Assembly (NCBI GenBank): GCA_013400115.1
Contig: VXBP01008935.1
Coordinates: 682,001 to 746,000, forward strand
Source: Rhinopomastus cyanomelas
Lineage: Eukaryota; Chordata; Aves; Bucerotiformes; Rhinopomastidae
Reading direction: 5' to 3'
DNA length: 64,000 bases
The notes under the pieces were generated by a model. It made no database searches, was not told the DNA's origin, and worked only from the letters and a program-made list of their open reading frames with translations. Numbering within the stretch: position 1 is the first letter of the stretch; each line of letters starts with the position of its first letter. This document shows, piece by piece, positions 33,349 to 46,169 of this stretch. The position numbers were made by a program, and so were the translations under genes.

Positions 33349-36156
33349 AGAACGGATCTGTAAACACCTGTTCGCAGCGTGACTTCTCACTGAACTTTTA
33401 CCTATACACATCTTCAGTTGTGAATGTGGTAAGAGTAGAGACAAATCAATTACTGTTTCTTCTGGCTTTGAGACACTGGCAAATCTATCAATCACTTACA
33501 TATCTACATCAGCTACATTTCTGCTATCACAGTTAAGACTGCATGACCTTGACAGGTACGAGGGAGCACACAGAGAGAACCGCATACGTTTTACAACTTC
33601 TCTAGGCAGGGAGAACTGAGAGTCATGATTACTAGCTAAAAAAACCCGCCAGTCTTTTGAAGTTGTAAACATTAAGATCTGACAAGCTGTTGAGTGACAG
33701 TATGTGCATGTTGGAACCACAACAAGAACACCTTGATGACAAATAACTTTAAAATATCGTATCTTGGTATAGCCGTCTGTGCTTTTGTTTTTTTCATCTT
33801 TTTGGGTGGATTTTAGGAGCCCAGATTCTCTTATGTCTATAGGAGGATGACATTACCATACTGCCACTACTCATGTTGCCACTAACGGTACTTAAAGACG
33901 TAGGAGCCAACCAAGAATGGGATTGTATAGGATTAGATCCTGTGGGTTTATGAAGGACACTGAGCAGCAGGCAGAATCTGCTCCATGTCAGAAACGGTTA
34001 CATGTTAGAAGACAGTAGCGGCAGTAACAGCTTGTGATCACAGCCACTGAGAAGGTAGCACTAGGCTGGGTTTGGTGTCATTAACTTTTAAACATCCCTG
34101 GGGAGGGAGATTCCTCTTGGGGATCGATTTTGTAGCACAGATTTTTAACCTTCTCTCTGTTCAGTTTTTATACTACTTCCACTTTGCACTTTCTGCAGCT
34201 CCCATAGTAAAGTGCAGGTGTTTTCTGCTGAAGTAATTCAATCCATGAATTGCTCTCACTTGCACCTACACACAAGAAATTCATCACCATCCTTCAACAG
34301 CAGTTGACAATGTTCCTACCTTCTGCTTAGGGACTTTGCCAGCAGCTGGCAAGCTGAACACATGCACCTCTTTCCATCCCTCCCCAAATACAACCTTTGC
34401 AGGGACTTTGCACACAAATTGTCCTCAGCACTGGGTATCTGATGCCCCAAACCCCCTGGAGTCTCACAGTGGCTTGCAGAGCTGCTTGCTGCAGCTGAAA
34501 TTGGTTGTGACATACCTAAAAAGCGGCTTTGTGATTTAAAAGGCTTTCTAGGCTTCTAATCTTGAAATCTGCCCCAAATGATGCTCCCTTCTTTTTTGCA
34601 AGGTGTTGGACCAATGTAGAGGAGTAACACCGTTGCTTGTTTGCAGAGCGAGGAGGCAGCACCAAAACAAACATGTGTGCTTGGATGTGACCTCAGCGTG
34701 GTGATGACATTCTGCGCACCTGGGCTGGTCTGTTGTTCTGAGGAGCAGAGCCTGGATGCCAGGTCTTGGCCCAAGGTCAGGTGCACGCAGGCTTGCAGAA
34801 GCCTGGTCACTACCAGTGCTGCAGCCACAACCTTGGGAGCTGCAGATGTGGCTTTTGGAGCTTTGTGCCATAGAGGGAAACACAGAGCCCAAAGGAAATA
34901 AAGCTCCCCAGAAACCTGAAGGAAAGAACAAGTGTGAGGACTGCCTGAGTCCTGCAATTACTATTATTTTGCTGATGTGCTCTGCACTGTTCTCTTTATA
35001 AATTACTGAATTATCCTTAGGAACAAAAGGTATTAAGGTCCTGCAAGCTTCTCTCAGTTTGTGGTAGGACTAATTCATTAATGTGGCTCCAACAGGAATG
35101 TGTGCAATGTTCTTTCTAATTGGACATGACTGGTCAAGAATGACTCGGCCTCCATCCAGATCACACTGTCACTTATGCTGTATAATAAGCTACTACTACT
35201 GGCCCATGAATCAATTTTTAAACAATCTCCAGTAATGAACTTGGACGGCCCATTGTTGTTGACAAAGAAATGCACAGTCCTGCTATTGTCAAGGGGCTCA
35301 ATTATGGGTCCTTGCTGATAAAATAGAGGAGGGGGGATGAGGGGGAGTCAGTCTACGGACAGTAGTGACAGACTGAAAGAAGTGTTTCATCTCCGGGGTC
35401 CTTACAGAGACTGACAAGCCAAAAGGTCAGTTTCATAGAGGTTTAACTTGAAATGTCTGAGGACAAAAAAGGCATCTGGAATCATTAGGAAATGTGAAGT
35501 TTGACTTGCACCATTGGAAATCCTTAATATATTATTTTAACTGCAGATCTGACAAACTCTTTGCCCACTGGGTGGGAAAAAGAGGTTAAGGGAAGCAAAA
35601 GCTTTATAGTTCTCCAGTGGGGGGGAATAAAAAGGTTAATTTTAGTAACTCTGGGAAGAGTCTGTGGGGAAATTGTCAATGTTTCAGCCCATTTGCCATT
35701 GTCCTGAGCCAGTGGAGTCAACACGGGTAGCAGGAGAGGATGCTGCCGGCATTGGCTGCTGGATGCTGGGCTCACGCTTTCCCCTCAAATAACCTCATCA
35801 GTCACCAAAATGTCAGGGCTCTGCCCAGTTCCTCCTGCCTGAACTGGCCTCATCAGCCCAGCGACACTGCTCTGTGCCTCACACTTTGTTCAGGATTACG
35901 CACACATTACCAGGATTCTCTGAGTCCACCAGCATAAAGAAAATAAATAGATCTGAAGTGGTTCTAAGCAAGCTGGGTCTGGCATGGAGGAGCACCTTTG
36001 CAATACTCTTCCTAGTTGACCAAGGCCTTACAAAGCAAACTCTTTGTCATGCCTATGCGGGGCCATAGTTGCCAGCTCTTATTTCAAAGATTTAGACTTA
36101 CCATGTGAAGTCAGAAAACTGTCTCCAGTGGTAGAGCACACTGTGAACTCATAGGA
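33349..36156. other. Intergenic DNA with a SOX-motif cluster
   Basis: No gene recognised; overlapping frames of 80-133 codons at 34.5-35.0 kb on both strands are in unbiased sequence and look like chance. The block 35,080-35,320 is unique and carries four SOX-type cores within 70 bp: AACAAT 35221-35226, ATTGTT 35252-35257, ACAAAG 35262-35267 and ATTGTC 35285-35290. Enhancer activity is possible but untested. Confidence 0.4.
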
Positions 36157-36608
36157 GAATCATGATATGGCTCAGGTTGGAAGGGACCTTACAGAACATC
36201 TACTCCAACCTCCCTGCCATGGGCAGAGACACCTCTTAACTAGACTTGGTTGCTCAAGACCTCATCCAGCCTGGCCTTGAACACCTCAGAGAAGGGGCAT
36301 CCACAACCTCCCCAGGAAATCTGTTTCAGAGTCTTTCCACCCTTGTACTGGAGAACTTCTTCCCAAGATCTAGTCTAAACCTACACTCCTTCAGTTTAAA
36401 ACCTTTTCTATTTGTGCTATTGATAGATCCCCTTATGAAAAGTCCCTTTCTTGCCTTCCTACATGTTCCCTTCAGGTATTGGAAAACAGCTATAAGGTGC
36501 CCCTGGAGTCTGCTCTTCCCTAGGCTGAGCAACCCCAGCTCCCTCAGCCTATCTCATAGCAAAGGCGATCCAGTCCTTGGTTCATCTTTGTGGTCCTCCT
36601 CTGTGGAG
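36157..36608 (-). mobile_element. CR1 3'-end fragment (about 450 bp)
   Basis: Reverse-complement CR1, running from the tail ('ggttggaagggaccttacag') through 'catccagcctggccttgaac', 'cttcccaagatctagtctaa' and 'ccccagctccctcagcctat'. It covers the end of ORF2 and the 3' region. No intact frame remains. Confidence 0.93.
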
Positions 36609-38849
36609 GAGAACGCACACCCAAATCAAAATAAAACACAAGCAGAGTGTACATTTGCAAATTAACATGTCCACTGAGCCCGTTGTTTACCACCCTTCTC
36701 CCTTTCCTGACTGTTTTGAAACAGGTCTGGAGGAGAAGGGCAGCCTGCACTGGGTGACTTCACCACATTTTTCCCAGGAGGATCTGTCACTTCTCCATCT
36801 TGCTTCTCCGTTCCCCAGCCACAAGGCAGGACAACTCCTGTGCATTTGGGAGTGCAAACTTGAGCAAGAACAGATGTGATGTAGAGAGGTCCAGCAAGGA
36901 AGTGGGGAATCAGGTACACACTGAGAGTACTGGAGCAGGAGTGAATCTGGACGTGCACAGCTGAAGCCTTTTCGAAGATGGAGTCTGAGCCACACTTGCT
37001 GCTGTGAAGGCTGCTGGGGCTTGTCTAGCAGATCAGACAGTCTCACAGGGTAGTCCTTCCAAATGCTCTTCAGAAGAAAGGGGAGGGAAGGAAGCGAGGG
37101 CACCATGCTCAGCACACCCTGATGACAGCTTGAGCCGGAGGTAGGTGCACAGGGATCACATGAGGCAACACACAAGGGCCTTGTGAAGCATGTCATGCAG
37201 TTGCTTCATGAGGCAGCAGAGAAAAAGCCCACATGGAAGTGTGTAGATTGGCTTTCTCTTATTGACCAGATCCACAGCATATGGAAAAAACCTCTTGGGG
37301 AGCACCGGGACAAAGTCCTTAACAGAAGGTGGTGCTGGGTGGTTCAAAGGTTCAAACTCAAGCTGTGACTGTTGGCACCTTAGGACAAGGTCCAATCTGG
37401 TGGCACTCTCTCACTGAGCTCCCAAAATATCTAGCTTGCAAGCAACTCTGAAGTTTCTCAAGGTAAAAAAGGAAACCTGTCCATCCCCACTCTTCCAGCT
37501 GGCAAGAAACTCTTTTTTCCTACCTAGAATGTGCCCTCCTGTGAACAAACCTGGACCTGCGGTGCTAATGGTTTGTGATTCACTGGGCAGGAATGCACCC
37601 CTGCTCCAAACAATGGGCTCTGGTTTTACCACTGCTAGCTGTGATGGAGGAACAAGCAGAGGAAGGGACTTGAGCTCAACCACAGAGAGTATCTGTGGGT
37701 GAAAGAACATCAGGCATGAAGACTAAGGGCTGGATTTCCACCCAGCACATTGACCCCCTGCTCATTTTGGTCATGAGAGAGAAGAAGGGCCTTTGGAGAA
37801 CCATTGTGCCTACCAACAACACTTTGAGACCATTAATGTCCTGGGCAAGTTGTACTGCGGCAACCCTATACCGTGAGACAGAGCCATTTGTCCCAGTGGA
37901 AGTGATTCCCACATCAGCTAAGGGAGTGATGGGGCTGAGTGGAGGAGAAGATTCCTCAGAGCTGTAGCTATTTGGCCACTGGCTGAAAACCCTTTACTTG
38001 CACAGCCAGAGACTGCAGGGGCCTTATTCGGTGCCTGTCTCAAGTCTGGGCGACCCCGTCTGTTCCCATTAGGGGGCCCAGGCAGTAAATTGGGCCCTGA
38101 ATATATAATTAAGCAAAGGGCACCATCCTGAAGCCAAGGTTCACACTGATTTGTTGTGGCTGGGATGGGAACAGCCCTCTGCAAATCAGTCGCAGGATGT
38201 TGCTCCTAGTCAGCTGGAAACTTGGTAGCTCAGCTCCATAAAAGCTGGATCTAACGCTTCAGCTCCCCAACTGGTTTCGGCATCCTGACCAGCACGCAAT
38301 CCTGTGGCTTGCTTTTCTGCACGACAGTCTGGAAACCTTCCTTGAGAGCCTCTTGTTTGCCGGCTGCCAGGATTTGCCATGCAGATTCTTGCCAAAGGGA
38401 TAATATAAACAAAGCATAATGTCAAGTTTCCCACACAAGTAAGATGATCTATTAGCACTGCACTTTGTACTAATTATTGCACAGTGGGTGGGGGCTTGTG
38501 AAAGGAGATTTATGCATTCAGCTAGCCTCACTTTTATTATTTGTAAGTACTTTTTGGCAAGGAATGGGCGAGATATGTATTTTATTGTTACGCTGCTGCA
38601 AACATCCTAATCTTCCACACTCATTAAAACCTCATAACAAATAGTAAGGATGATATATTGCAGCCACAACGAGCATCTCATTCATCCCAGGTGGGGGGAT
38701 GGAAGGGGGGAGGGGTTGGGATGCAGGGAAGAGGGAGGACAGAGGAAATTGTAATGTGGATTTTTGGGCCACCGTTGTGTCTGCAGCGCATGGAGGGCCC
38801 AGACATTCAAAGGGTGGAACGAAGACAATGGATGGAGAAAGGGTGCTGG
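36609..38849. other. Intergenic DNA with an AT-rich candidate regulatory block
   Basis: The minus-strand frame at 36687-37196 (169 codons) has no family resemblance. The unique stretch 38,380-38,660 is AT-rich, with the forkhead core ATAAACA at 38405-38411, CTAATTATTG near 38,470 and TTATGCATTC near 38,512. A G-rich stretch follows at 38,693-38,735. Confidence 0.4.
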
Positions 38850-38920
38850 GATCATAGAATCATAGAATCATTAGGGATTGGAAGGGACCTCAAAAGATCA
38901 TCTAGTCCAATCTCCCGGCC
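38850..38920 (-). mobile_element. CR1 tail fragment, well preserved
   Basis: 'atcatagaatcatagaatca', 'ttagggattggaagggacct' and 'aagatcatctagtccaatc' give a near-consensus reverse-complement tail. It is probably among the younger copies here. Confidence 0.93.
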
Positions 38921-41547
38921 ATACAACAGGAGGTTGAGGTTGGGCTGCCCTGCAAAGGTGTCAGAGTATTTCTGCACTGCTCTGGGCAAGTAGAAAACAC
39001 TCCAGAAGTTGCCTGATGGGTCAGTTTGTCCTTGGGTAACACACTGCTGGATGACGAAGGCTCGATGTTGCAGAGATGCAGCCAAGTTGGAGTGGTGTGA
39101 TTGTTGTGATGGTTATATCGTGATAATCCTGGTCATGAGTTAACTTCTCCAGTGCAGTGACCCAGGAAGGAACAGAGGAAGCATAAAGACCGGTCCAGGA
39201 GAGATGCAGGTGACCATTGAAGTGGGGAGAGTTCTGCTGCCACAACTCCCTTTGTAACATTCTGCTGTTGCTGCCTACACCAACAGCCTCCAAACTGCCT
39301 TAAAAATGCACAGGACCAAGGTAGATGCCTTGTGTGAGCAGCTCAAGACAAGGGCATGAGGCTCAGCAAATTGATTGTCTGGACAGCCTTCTTCCTGGTT
39401 TCCTCCTGGTGGCAGTAAGGCAAGCAAAAAGTGCAGCCTTTGGGTTGATGGTTGGGAAAAGCCAAAACTTGTGATCTTCAGCTGTCTGTTGTTTTGGAGG
39501 CAACAAAGTTCATGGGAAAGCCTTGACACATGTTGAGGGACTCAGATGGTACTCCCAGGGCATCACAACAATTGCAGGACATTTATACTGGAAATTCCAA
39601 GGTAATGTCCAGAAAAGACAATCTGCACCCACGGATACACTCTTGATGGATTGGAAAATCTCGCAGGAGGATTCTCATCTAATCAGAGCTTATATTGCTC
39701 TGTCATTGAGCCATCTCTAAGGGATAGACTAAGGGAAGAACTCATCCTCTTCTTTCCCCCCCCACCCTGAACCATCATATTTCAAACCTTGTAGGCAGGA
39801 CTTGCCCTGAGCCCTAGGCTGCTGCCAGACCAAGATCTTTCACGTGGTCAGAACCTGTACAGGTGTCCTTTCCTCTCTTCACCTGCTTCTTCCAAAATAT
39901 CACTTCTAGTCTCCCTCTTTCTAGCCTCCAGTAAGTTACATCATTAAACTGACCTCTGAATGCAAAGGAGTAGAGCGTGACCCAGAGGCTACCTCTGACT
40001 GTCAGCACGAGCCTGGGCAGGATCAGCATGGAGATGAGCTGAGCAGAAAGTCTCAGACATCCTGTTCCTAAACATCTTTGGGGTGGATGCATATCAGGCA
40101 GCCAACACTCTTCACTAGGTGCCTCCAGGAGGTGAATGAAAAATGTACTGACTATTCACAGGGAGCATCTTAGCCTGCTCCAGCATCTGGAAGGGGCAGA
40201 TTGCTCATTACCCGGAAGTCAGGATGTGGCTAATATAAATGCAAAGGTTTAGGTTAATCTACTTGTTGTGCCGGACACAAAGCAGCACCAGGTAGTTCTG
40301 TTGGCATGTCCAGCATGTGATATTGAGGTGATGGTTTCTGGAGAAAGCCCAGCTCTGGTGTAAAGAGGGTTAGAAAGGTTGCTGGAATGAAGCAGTGCAT
40401 GTCTTAGGCTTAAAAAAGTGTCAAGTTGCCAGAACAGAGATCGCAGAAGGAAAGGTTTGATACTGTCTTGGGCGCCATTGGTGTGAACTCAAAATTGCCC
40501 CATTAAAGTCTCAAACCTCAGGCCCGCACTACTGAAGGAGGGATTGCAAGGCTGATGTTGGTGTCAATGGCTGTGGACCATCAGTAAGTCTGCTTCACCA
40601 CCCCACAATGATGTGTAACGATGAATGAACAACCTCACCTTGCTTCTTCCTATCACCAACAGTGCCTCCTGCAGATAAATCCTCTCCCATCCGCCCCTGG
40701 CTATTTGGCCATCCTAACTTCAATTTTTCACCATTTCAGACCTTACTGTAGTCATAAACTTCACCCAGAACAGGAAAACTCTCTCCTTTAGCCAGTGCCT
40801 GGCACAGTCTGGTATTACTTTTATTCCCACTTTCCTCCTTGGTCATCTTCACTGCGACATGTGCTGTCGTCCCACCACTGCTCCCATATCCCACTCACAC
40901 ACTGCACTTAGCCTCCCTGTGCACAGACTCACCCTGAACAAACCTCTTTTGTTGGGCCACCCCACACAACAAGAAAATTAGCATCATTCGGGCATGTTGG
41001 GGCCACCACAGCAGCTACAAGCCATGATTATGGTGCATGTGGTTAGCACAGCCTGAACATCAAACGGCGTGTTTACAACAGATGTAATCCGTAGCGATAC
41101 AACAGGTGTATAACAGTCAATACCAGCACTGTAGTGATCAAATAACTCCATGGCACGTTCACATTGATCCGGTATTAATCCACCTCCCTCGGGGGGCTGG
41201 TCTGTGATTTATAGGACTCGCTGGGAGGTTTCAGCACCTCTTTGGCACAGCACCAAACTTCAGGCAGGGATCAGCGTGTAATTTACCTTTGCAGCTCGAG
41301 GTTTTAAATCCATGCTCTTAGCAAACCCAGTCTGTCAATGGCAGTTTGAGAGGAAGAGCTTGTTGGAGCACGCAGAGGCACGTTCCTTTCAAAGGGTGAT
41401 TCATGCGCTGCAGCTTCAGCGACTGTCCTGGTTCTACACGCTGAGATGCTGCAAGAGGAGTGTAACCCATATCAGCTCTCACAGGGTCCTGCCTGCACTC
41501 TGCCTTTTCTCTTCAGACCTACAGATGTTCGCCCAGATCATTAGCTC
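38921..41547. other. Intergenic DNA, no gene seen
   Basis: No gene-like frame or RNA gene recognised. Within 40,980-41,290 the sequence is unique and includes a consensus forkhead site TGTTTACA at 41070-41077 among other AT-rich motifs. Otherwise nothing stands out. Confidence 0.45.
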
Positions 41548-41979
41548 CAGAGGGCTGGAGCACCTCTCCTACAAGGACAGACTGAAAGAGTTGGGGCCGT
41601 TCAGCCTAGAGAAGAAGAGAAGGCTCTGAGGAGACCTTATAGCAGCCTTCCAGTACCTGAAGGGGGCTACAGCAAAGTTGTAGTGGGAGTTTTCACAAAG
41701 GTGTACAGTGACAGGACGAGGAATAGCGTTTCAAACTAGAGCAGGATAGATTCAGATCAGATGTTAGAAAAAGTTCATTACAATGAGGTTGGTGAAACAC
41801 TGGAATAGGCTGCCCAGAGAGGTAGTGGAAGCTGCGTCCCTGGAGGCATTCAAGGTCAGGCTTGATGGGGCTCTGAGCAACCTAATCTAGTTAAAGATGT
41901 CCCTGCTCACTGCAGGGGGGTTGGACTAGATGACCTTTAAAGGTCCCTTCCAGCCCAACACATTCTATGATTCTATGGT
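41548..41979 (+). mobile_element. CR1 3'-end fragment (about 430 bp)
   Basis: Translation gives GLEHLSYKDRLKELGPFSLE, the conserved end of CR1 ORF2. The 3' region and a well-kept tail ('ggttggactagatgaccttt', 'cattctatgattctatgg') follow. Sense orientation. The 105-codon frame at 41312-41629 is partly this element and is not a gene. Confidence 0.94.
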
Positions 41980-44900
41980 TTACCTTAGTGAGGAGGCATA
42001 CAGGAGAGCACGGGGTAAAAGCATATGGAGTCAAGGAGGATGGGGAGCTTCTGAACAGGAATCAAACCAAAGTCTCGTAGTAGCTCATTCTAAACCAACG
42101 GGAGGAACATTTTTCCACTCAGGTCCTGCTTGAATCATTCAATTGGAGACCAAAACATGAACGATTCTAAGGAAGGGAATGACCCTTCAGAGGGATAACA
42201 AGAACATCCGCAGCCATCTAAGACCCAGGATGCTCACCCAGGGAAGGCATTAGAACCTTGCTCATGGCTCTGAGTCTGTCTAATAGAAGTAATCCTGCCT
42301 TTGGCTCATCAAGGGTCCTCTGTATTGAAACTCATCACACACCTAATTTTAGTTCATACCTCTACAGGCAATTTGCAGGCAAAACACCAGTGATCAAACA
42401 TGGGCAGCAAATTAGGAGCTGCCTTTGCATAACGAGGACAAAATGTGTTGCTGAAGGAGCATGGAGAGGAAGTCAGTGCTGTGCGTGCTGCGATCCACCC
42501 TACAAAACTCACTTGCTGTAGTGGCAAGCTGCTAACTTTCATAAGTATTAAATGCAATTAAAGAAACAAACACTCTCCATCATTCCCCAGAGTGAGAGAT
42601 ATTATCAGTTGTGGCTTTGTATTTTTACATAATCACAGTTTAAAGGAACATTTTTCCATATGTGGAAATTCCCTGTTTTCTCCTCCAAACGCTCACAAAA
42701 TCCTTGCCGCTGGCTGGCTCCACTCTCCTCGTGGCTCCCTGTTAAGGCACTCCTGCTTGCCTCAAGGCCCCAGGGAGGAGAGTTGGGCCCAAAACAAATG
42801 CCAGAGGTGAACGTGCTGGAGATCCAGTCCTACACCCAAACAGCACACGTTCCCTCTGCTCAGGGTGTTTTTTGAAAATTCCCCTCTCCCAGTGTTGAAA
42901 AGGCTTTTGTGATCTCAGAGCCCTCCTCTTTCAGGCTTCCCGCCCTCGCAACATGATCAAGAGGCACATCCCACCCATCGCTGCGTGCCCCTCACCCCCG
43001 AAACCAGGCTTCCTCCAGGGGTAAGTAGTACGAAGGGCACAGCAACCCCAGGGACCTCTAAGAAGTTCAGCTCAACTAAATCAAACTCAGCTTGTATCAT
43101 TGGGTGGACAACTTGGGATCAGTGACATCTTCCTTCTCTGGTGCAATAAGGCCGTTGAGCACAGCCTTGCTCCAAGATTAAATGGGTCCTTGATGGAGCT
43201 TTGCTTTGGAACTCAGATGTTCTGCAGTAGCTTCATACTCTACACTCTTTAAACCAATGGCCAAATGGCTGCCCCCCTTGTCAAGGAGCATGGCCAGGTA
43301 CAGCAGGCTTGGGAGTGAGCCTCGTGCCAAAAGTGCGCTCCTCAGGATGCCCGTATCCTGCACAGACATGTTTTCATGCTCAAGCTGTCTTTCACACTCA
43401 TCTAGAACTCTCCACTCATCGCTGTCCATGCAACTGTCTACACCCTGTTTCAGTTGAGCCGCAATCGTCTTTCCCTGTAGACAAGGCAGATGCGCTTCTC
43501 TCACATCTTCCAGCCATGGGCCCGAGTGCCCTTTGCACCAAAGGGTGATGTCTGGCTTGCTCACGTGGCCTTTGCTCGACTTGTTTGTTTGTTTGTGTGC
43601 GGCTTGCCTGCTGATCTTTTCTCTGCCTGCGTTCAGTACGTGGGCTGCTCTGCTCTTGTGTATTGTCTCACTTGGTTGCACGCCTGCAGAAGCTGCAAGG
43701 CTCTCATGGCTTCCATCACTCAGCCTATGAGCCAAGTTCCCAGCACAATCAGGACCACTGCTAGGTGCTGAGGTGAGGGGTCCTGGGGCATTCTGAGCTC
43801 TTTCACGCCTGGAGAGTTTCTCTACAACCCATAAACCTCATCACCAGACCCTGACGTGACAAAGGTCGGCTCTTCTGGTGGTAACTGCAGTAAGACTAAT
43901 GGTGTCAGCACACAGTGAGTGGAGACACTTTATTATGATGATCTGTATATGGGTGTTGCCTAGAGATGTGAATCCACATGGAAATTATCCAAGAAAGTCC
44001 ACTGCTACTGAGTCCATCTCACGAAACACTTAACTTGGCAGTGGACTTCAAAACCTGTATCCAGTGGATGATGCAGACAAATAATCAAAACCACCATGTG
44101 CTGAAGATCATTTAACGAAACAGGAAAAGAGTGAGGAACTGCTCCACCATCTCTCTGGGAAACCACACTGTGCTATACATAAAATTCCTTAAGAGAGGGC
44201 TAAGCTCTGTGGCATACTGACCCACACGGGTTTTTTACAGTCTCCTGCATGCACATTCCCAGTTTGGTGTGAGACAGACAAGAAGACACCAAAGCTTTGA
44301 AGATTTTTCTTCGACCAAGACAGTTGTTGCTGTTATTTTCCATCTGGCAAGACTCTGAGGATCTATGGCTCTTTACAAATATGTTTTCTGGGAATGTTAC
44401 CATCTTAGAAAACATTTATATATAAACCATCACCACTTATGGGAAAATCTTGTTAACATGAAGCCACCAGCGGAAGCTCTCATTAAAAATTCCTTTCTGC
44501 TTGATAAGGGTTTCCTTATCTAAACAGTGGTTTGATGTTCTCTCCTCCGTAGGCTAGTGTTATGGGAAGGTTCATCCGCTCAAGCAGAAGAGGAGAGTCT
44601 AGATGACTGCCCTTCATGCCATTGTTTCAATGGCTGGAGACCGTAGTTTGAATTTGTTATTGCTGCCAGGGGAACCACCTGGACCTTGCTGCTTGATGAG
44701 ATGCTGCAGATATTGAGAACTGGTCACCTTCATGGAAATAAGGATGGACACACATCACAGGCAGATGACAGATTTGATGCTCAGTTGGTGTTTACTGCAT
44801 TGCACTGCTGAAGACAGAGAATCTGCCAGGATGATGAGGCATGGCAATATCCTAGGTCCTTCTAGGAACACTTGCAGACACAAACTCTGTCAACTTGAGG

Positions 44901-46111
44901 TTTTGCTCCAGTACTGGGCCCACTGTTCTTTAAGCAGAATCAGCCCCTCCATGGGCAACCTGATAATCATGTTCAGGATCACCTCTTCTCCTATCTCCCT
45001 CCTGTTTCCTCCCTCTTCTTCCTTTGCTAAAGTCAAACCATCCTGGACACTAATTATCTCCAATACTTGTGCTCATTCAGCCACACACATGGCTGCTGTT
45101 ATTTGATTTTATTTCTAATTTGTTGAGAGATTTTTTTTGACAATTCCTTTTAAGCCCTTTTTAAACAATTCAGGGACCATCAGAGGCTATTTCCCAGATT
45201 TGTTTCTCCCTGTCCTGGTTCTTTTTCAAGCCTCTTTAGATCCTTTTCTGTTTTCACCCCTTCTGTTCCCATCAAGTAACTGAAGTGTTGACTATGGTCA
45301 GCTCCTCTTCACTCTGATGGGCACTTCTGCAGACCAAGTGTCTCCCTGGTGGCTACTGCATGAACTTAATGCTCCACCCCCTTTAGCCACAGGAGCTCTG
45401 ACAAGAATGATTGTTTCCTTCAGCACATGCTGGCTTTCCATATATACTGGAGACCTCTGGGCTTGCAGGGTGTGAGCTGAGCTGACTTCCTCCCAGGAGA
45501 GCCCAGGAGATGCCGAAAGCCCAGGGAGAGCTGCTGGATACAGTTCTCCAAACCCGTATCAGGTCGTGCAGGGTTTTAAAAGCCCATCCTCGGAATTCTG
45601 GATCTGTGGCTCAAGCCTGGAGCTGGCAGAGTGGCTTCCAACGGAAGTATCTTCATGGGGTGGGAGAAAGTTGTCCAGGACTTTTTGGCTCTTGGCTTGC
45701 AACAAGCAGGCTGAAAGCCTAGAGGTAGGTTTAACTCTCTACCCCCAGCCTGACATGTCTAGGCCGCTGCTTCTGGTCCATGAAAGCTTGCTGAAGCCCA
45801 GATGTTCCTCACAGAGAGAATAGCTGAGGATGAGCAATTTGGCATGTTTCTGCAGTGCTCCACTTGCAGTGTCCTGTGGCTGCGGCTGTTGTGATCGTGA
45901 GCTTGAGGCTGCAGGAACCAAATTAACCTGAATCCTTTATGTGCATCCTTATAGTGTCCACCCTGGCAGGGACCTCAGGGAGCTGATTCCAAGACCCTCA
46001 CTCACCCCACCCTGTATGAACAATTGCTGTTGGTGAACACCAGTGCACAGGCATTGCAGCTCCCACAGAATCCAGCTTGCCCACGGCACAGGAGTTTTTG
46101 TAGTCCACATT
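41980..46111. other. Intergenic DNA, no gene seen
   Basis: The longest chance-like frame in the window lies here (43178-43735, minus strand, 185 codons). It has no motif I recognise and a composition that does not suggest a protein. A (TTTG) run lies near 43,581-43,597. No repeat of transposon type and no RNA gene were recognised. Confidence 0.5.
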
Positions 46112-46169
46112 GGGGGGTTGGACTAGATGATCTTTTGAGGTCCCTTCCAATCCCTAATGATTCTATGAT
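46112..46169 (+). mobile_element. CR1 tail fragment, well preserved
   Basis: 'ggggggttggactagatgat' followed by 'cttttgaggtcccttccaat' and 'aatgattctatgat' is a near-consensus tail of only 58 bp. Confidence 0.92.

Noticed and set aside
34085..34175. Possible CR1 remnant ('ttttaaacatccctgggga')
   Set aside because: One 20-30 bp stretch resembles the CR1 region before the tail, but the flanks do not continue the match. Too weak to list.
43178..43735. Longest intergenic open frame, 185 codons, minus strand
   Set aside because: No motif I recognise. With about 128 kb of both-strand sequence, roughly one frame of this length is expected by chance, and others of 163-211 codons occur nearby.
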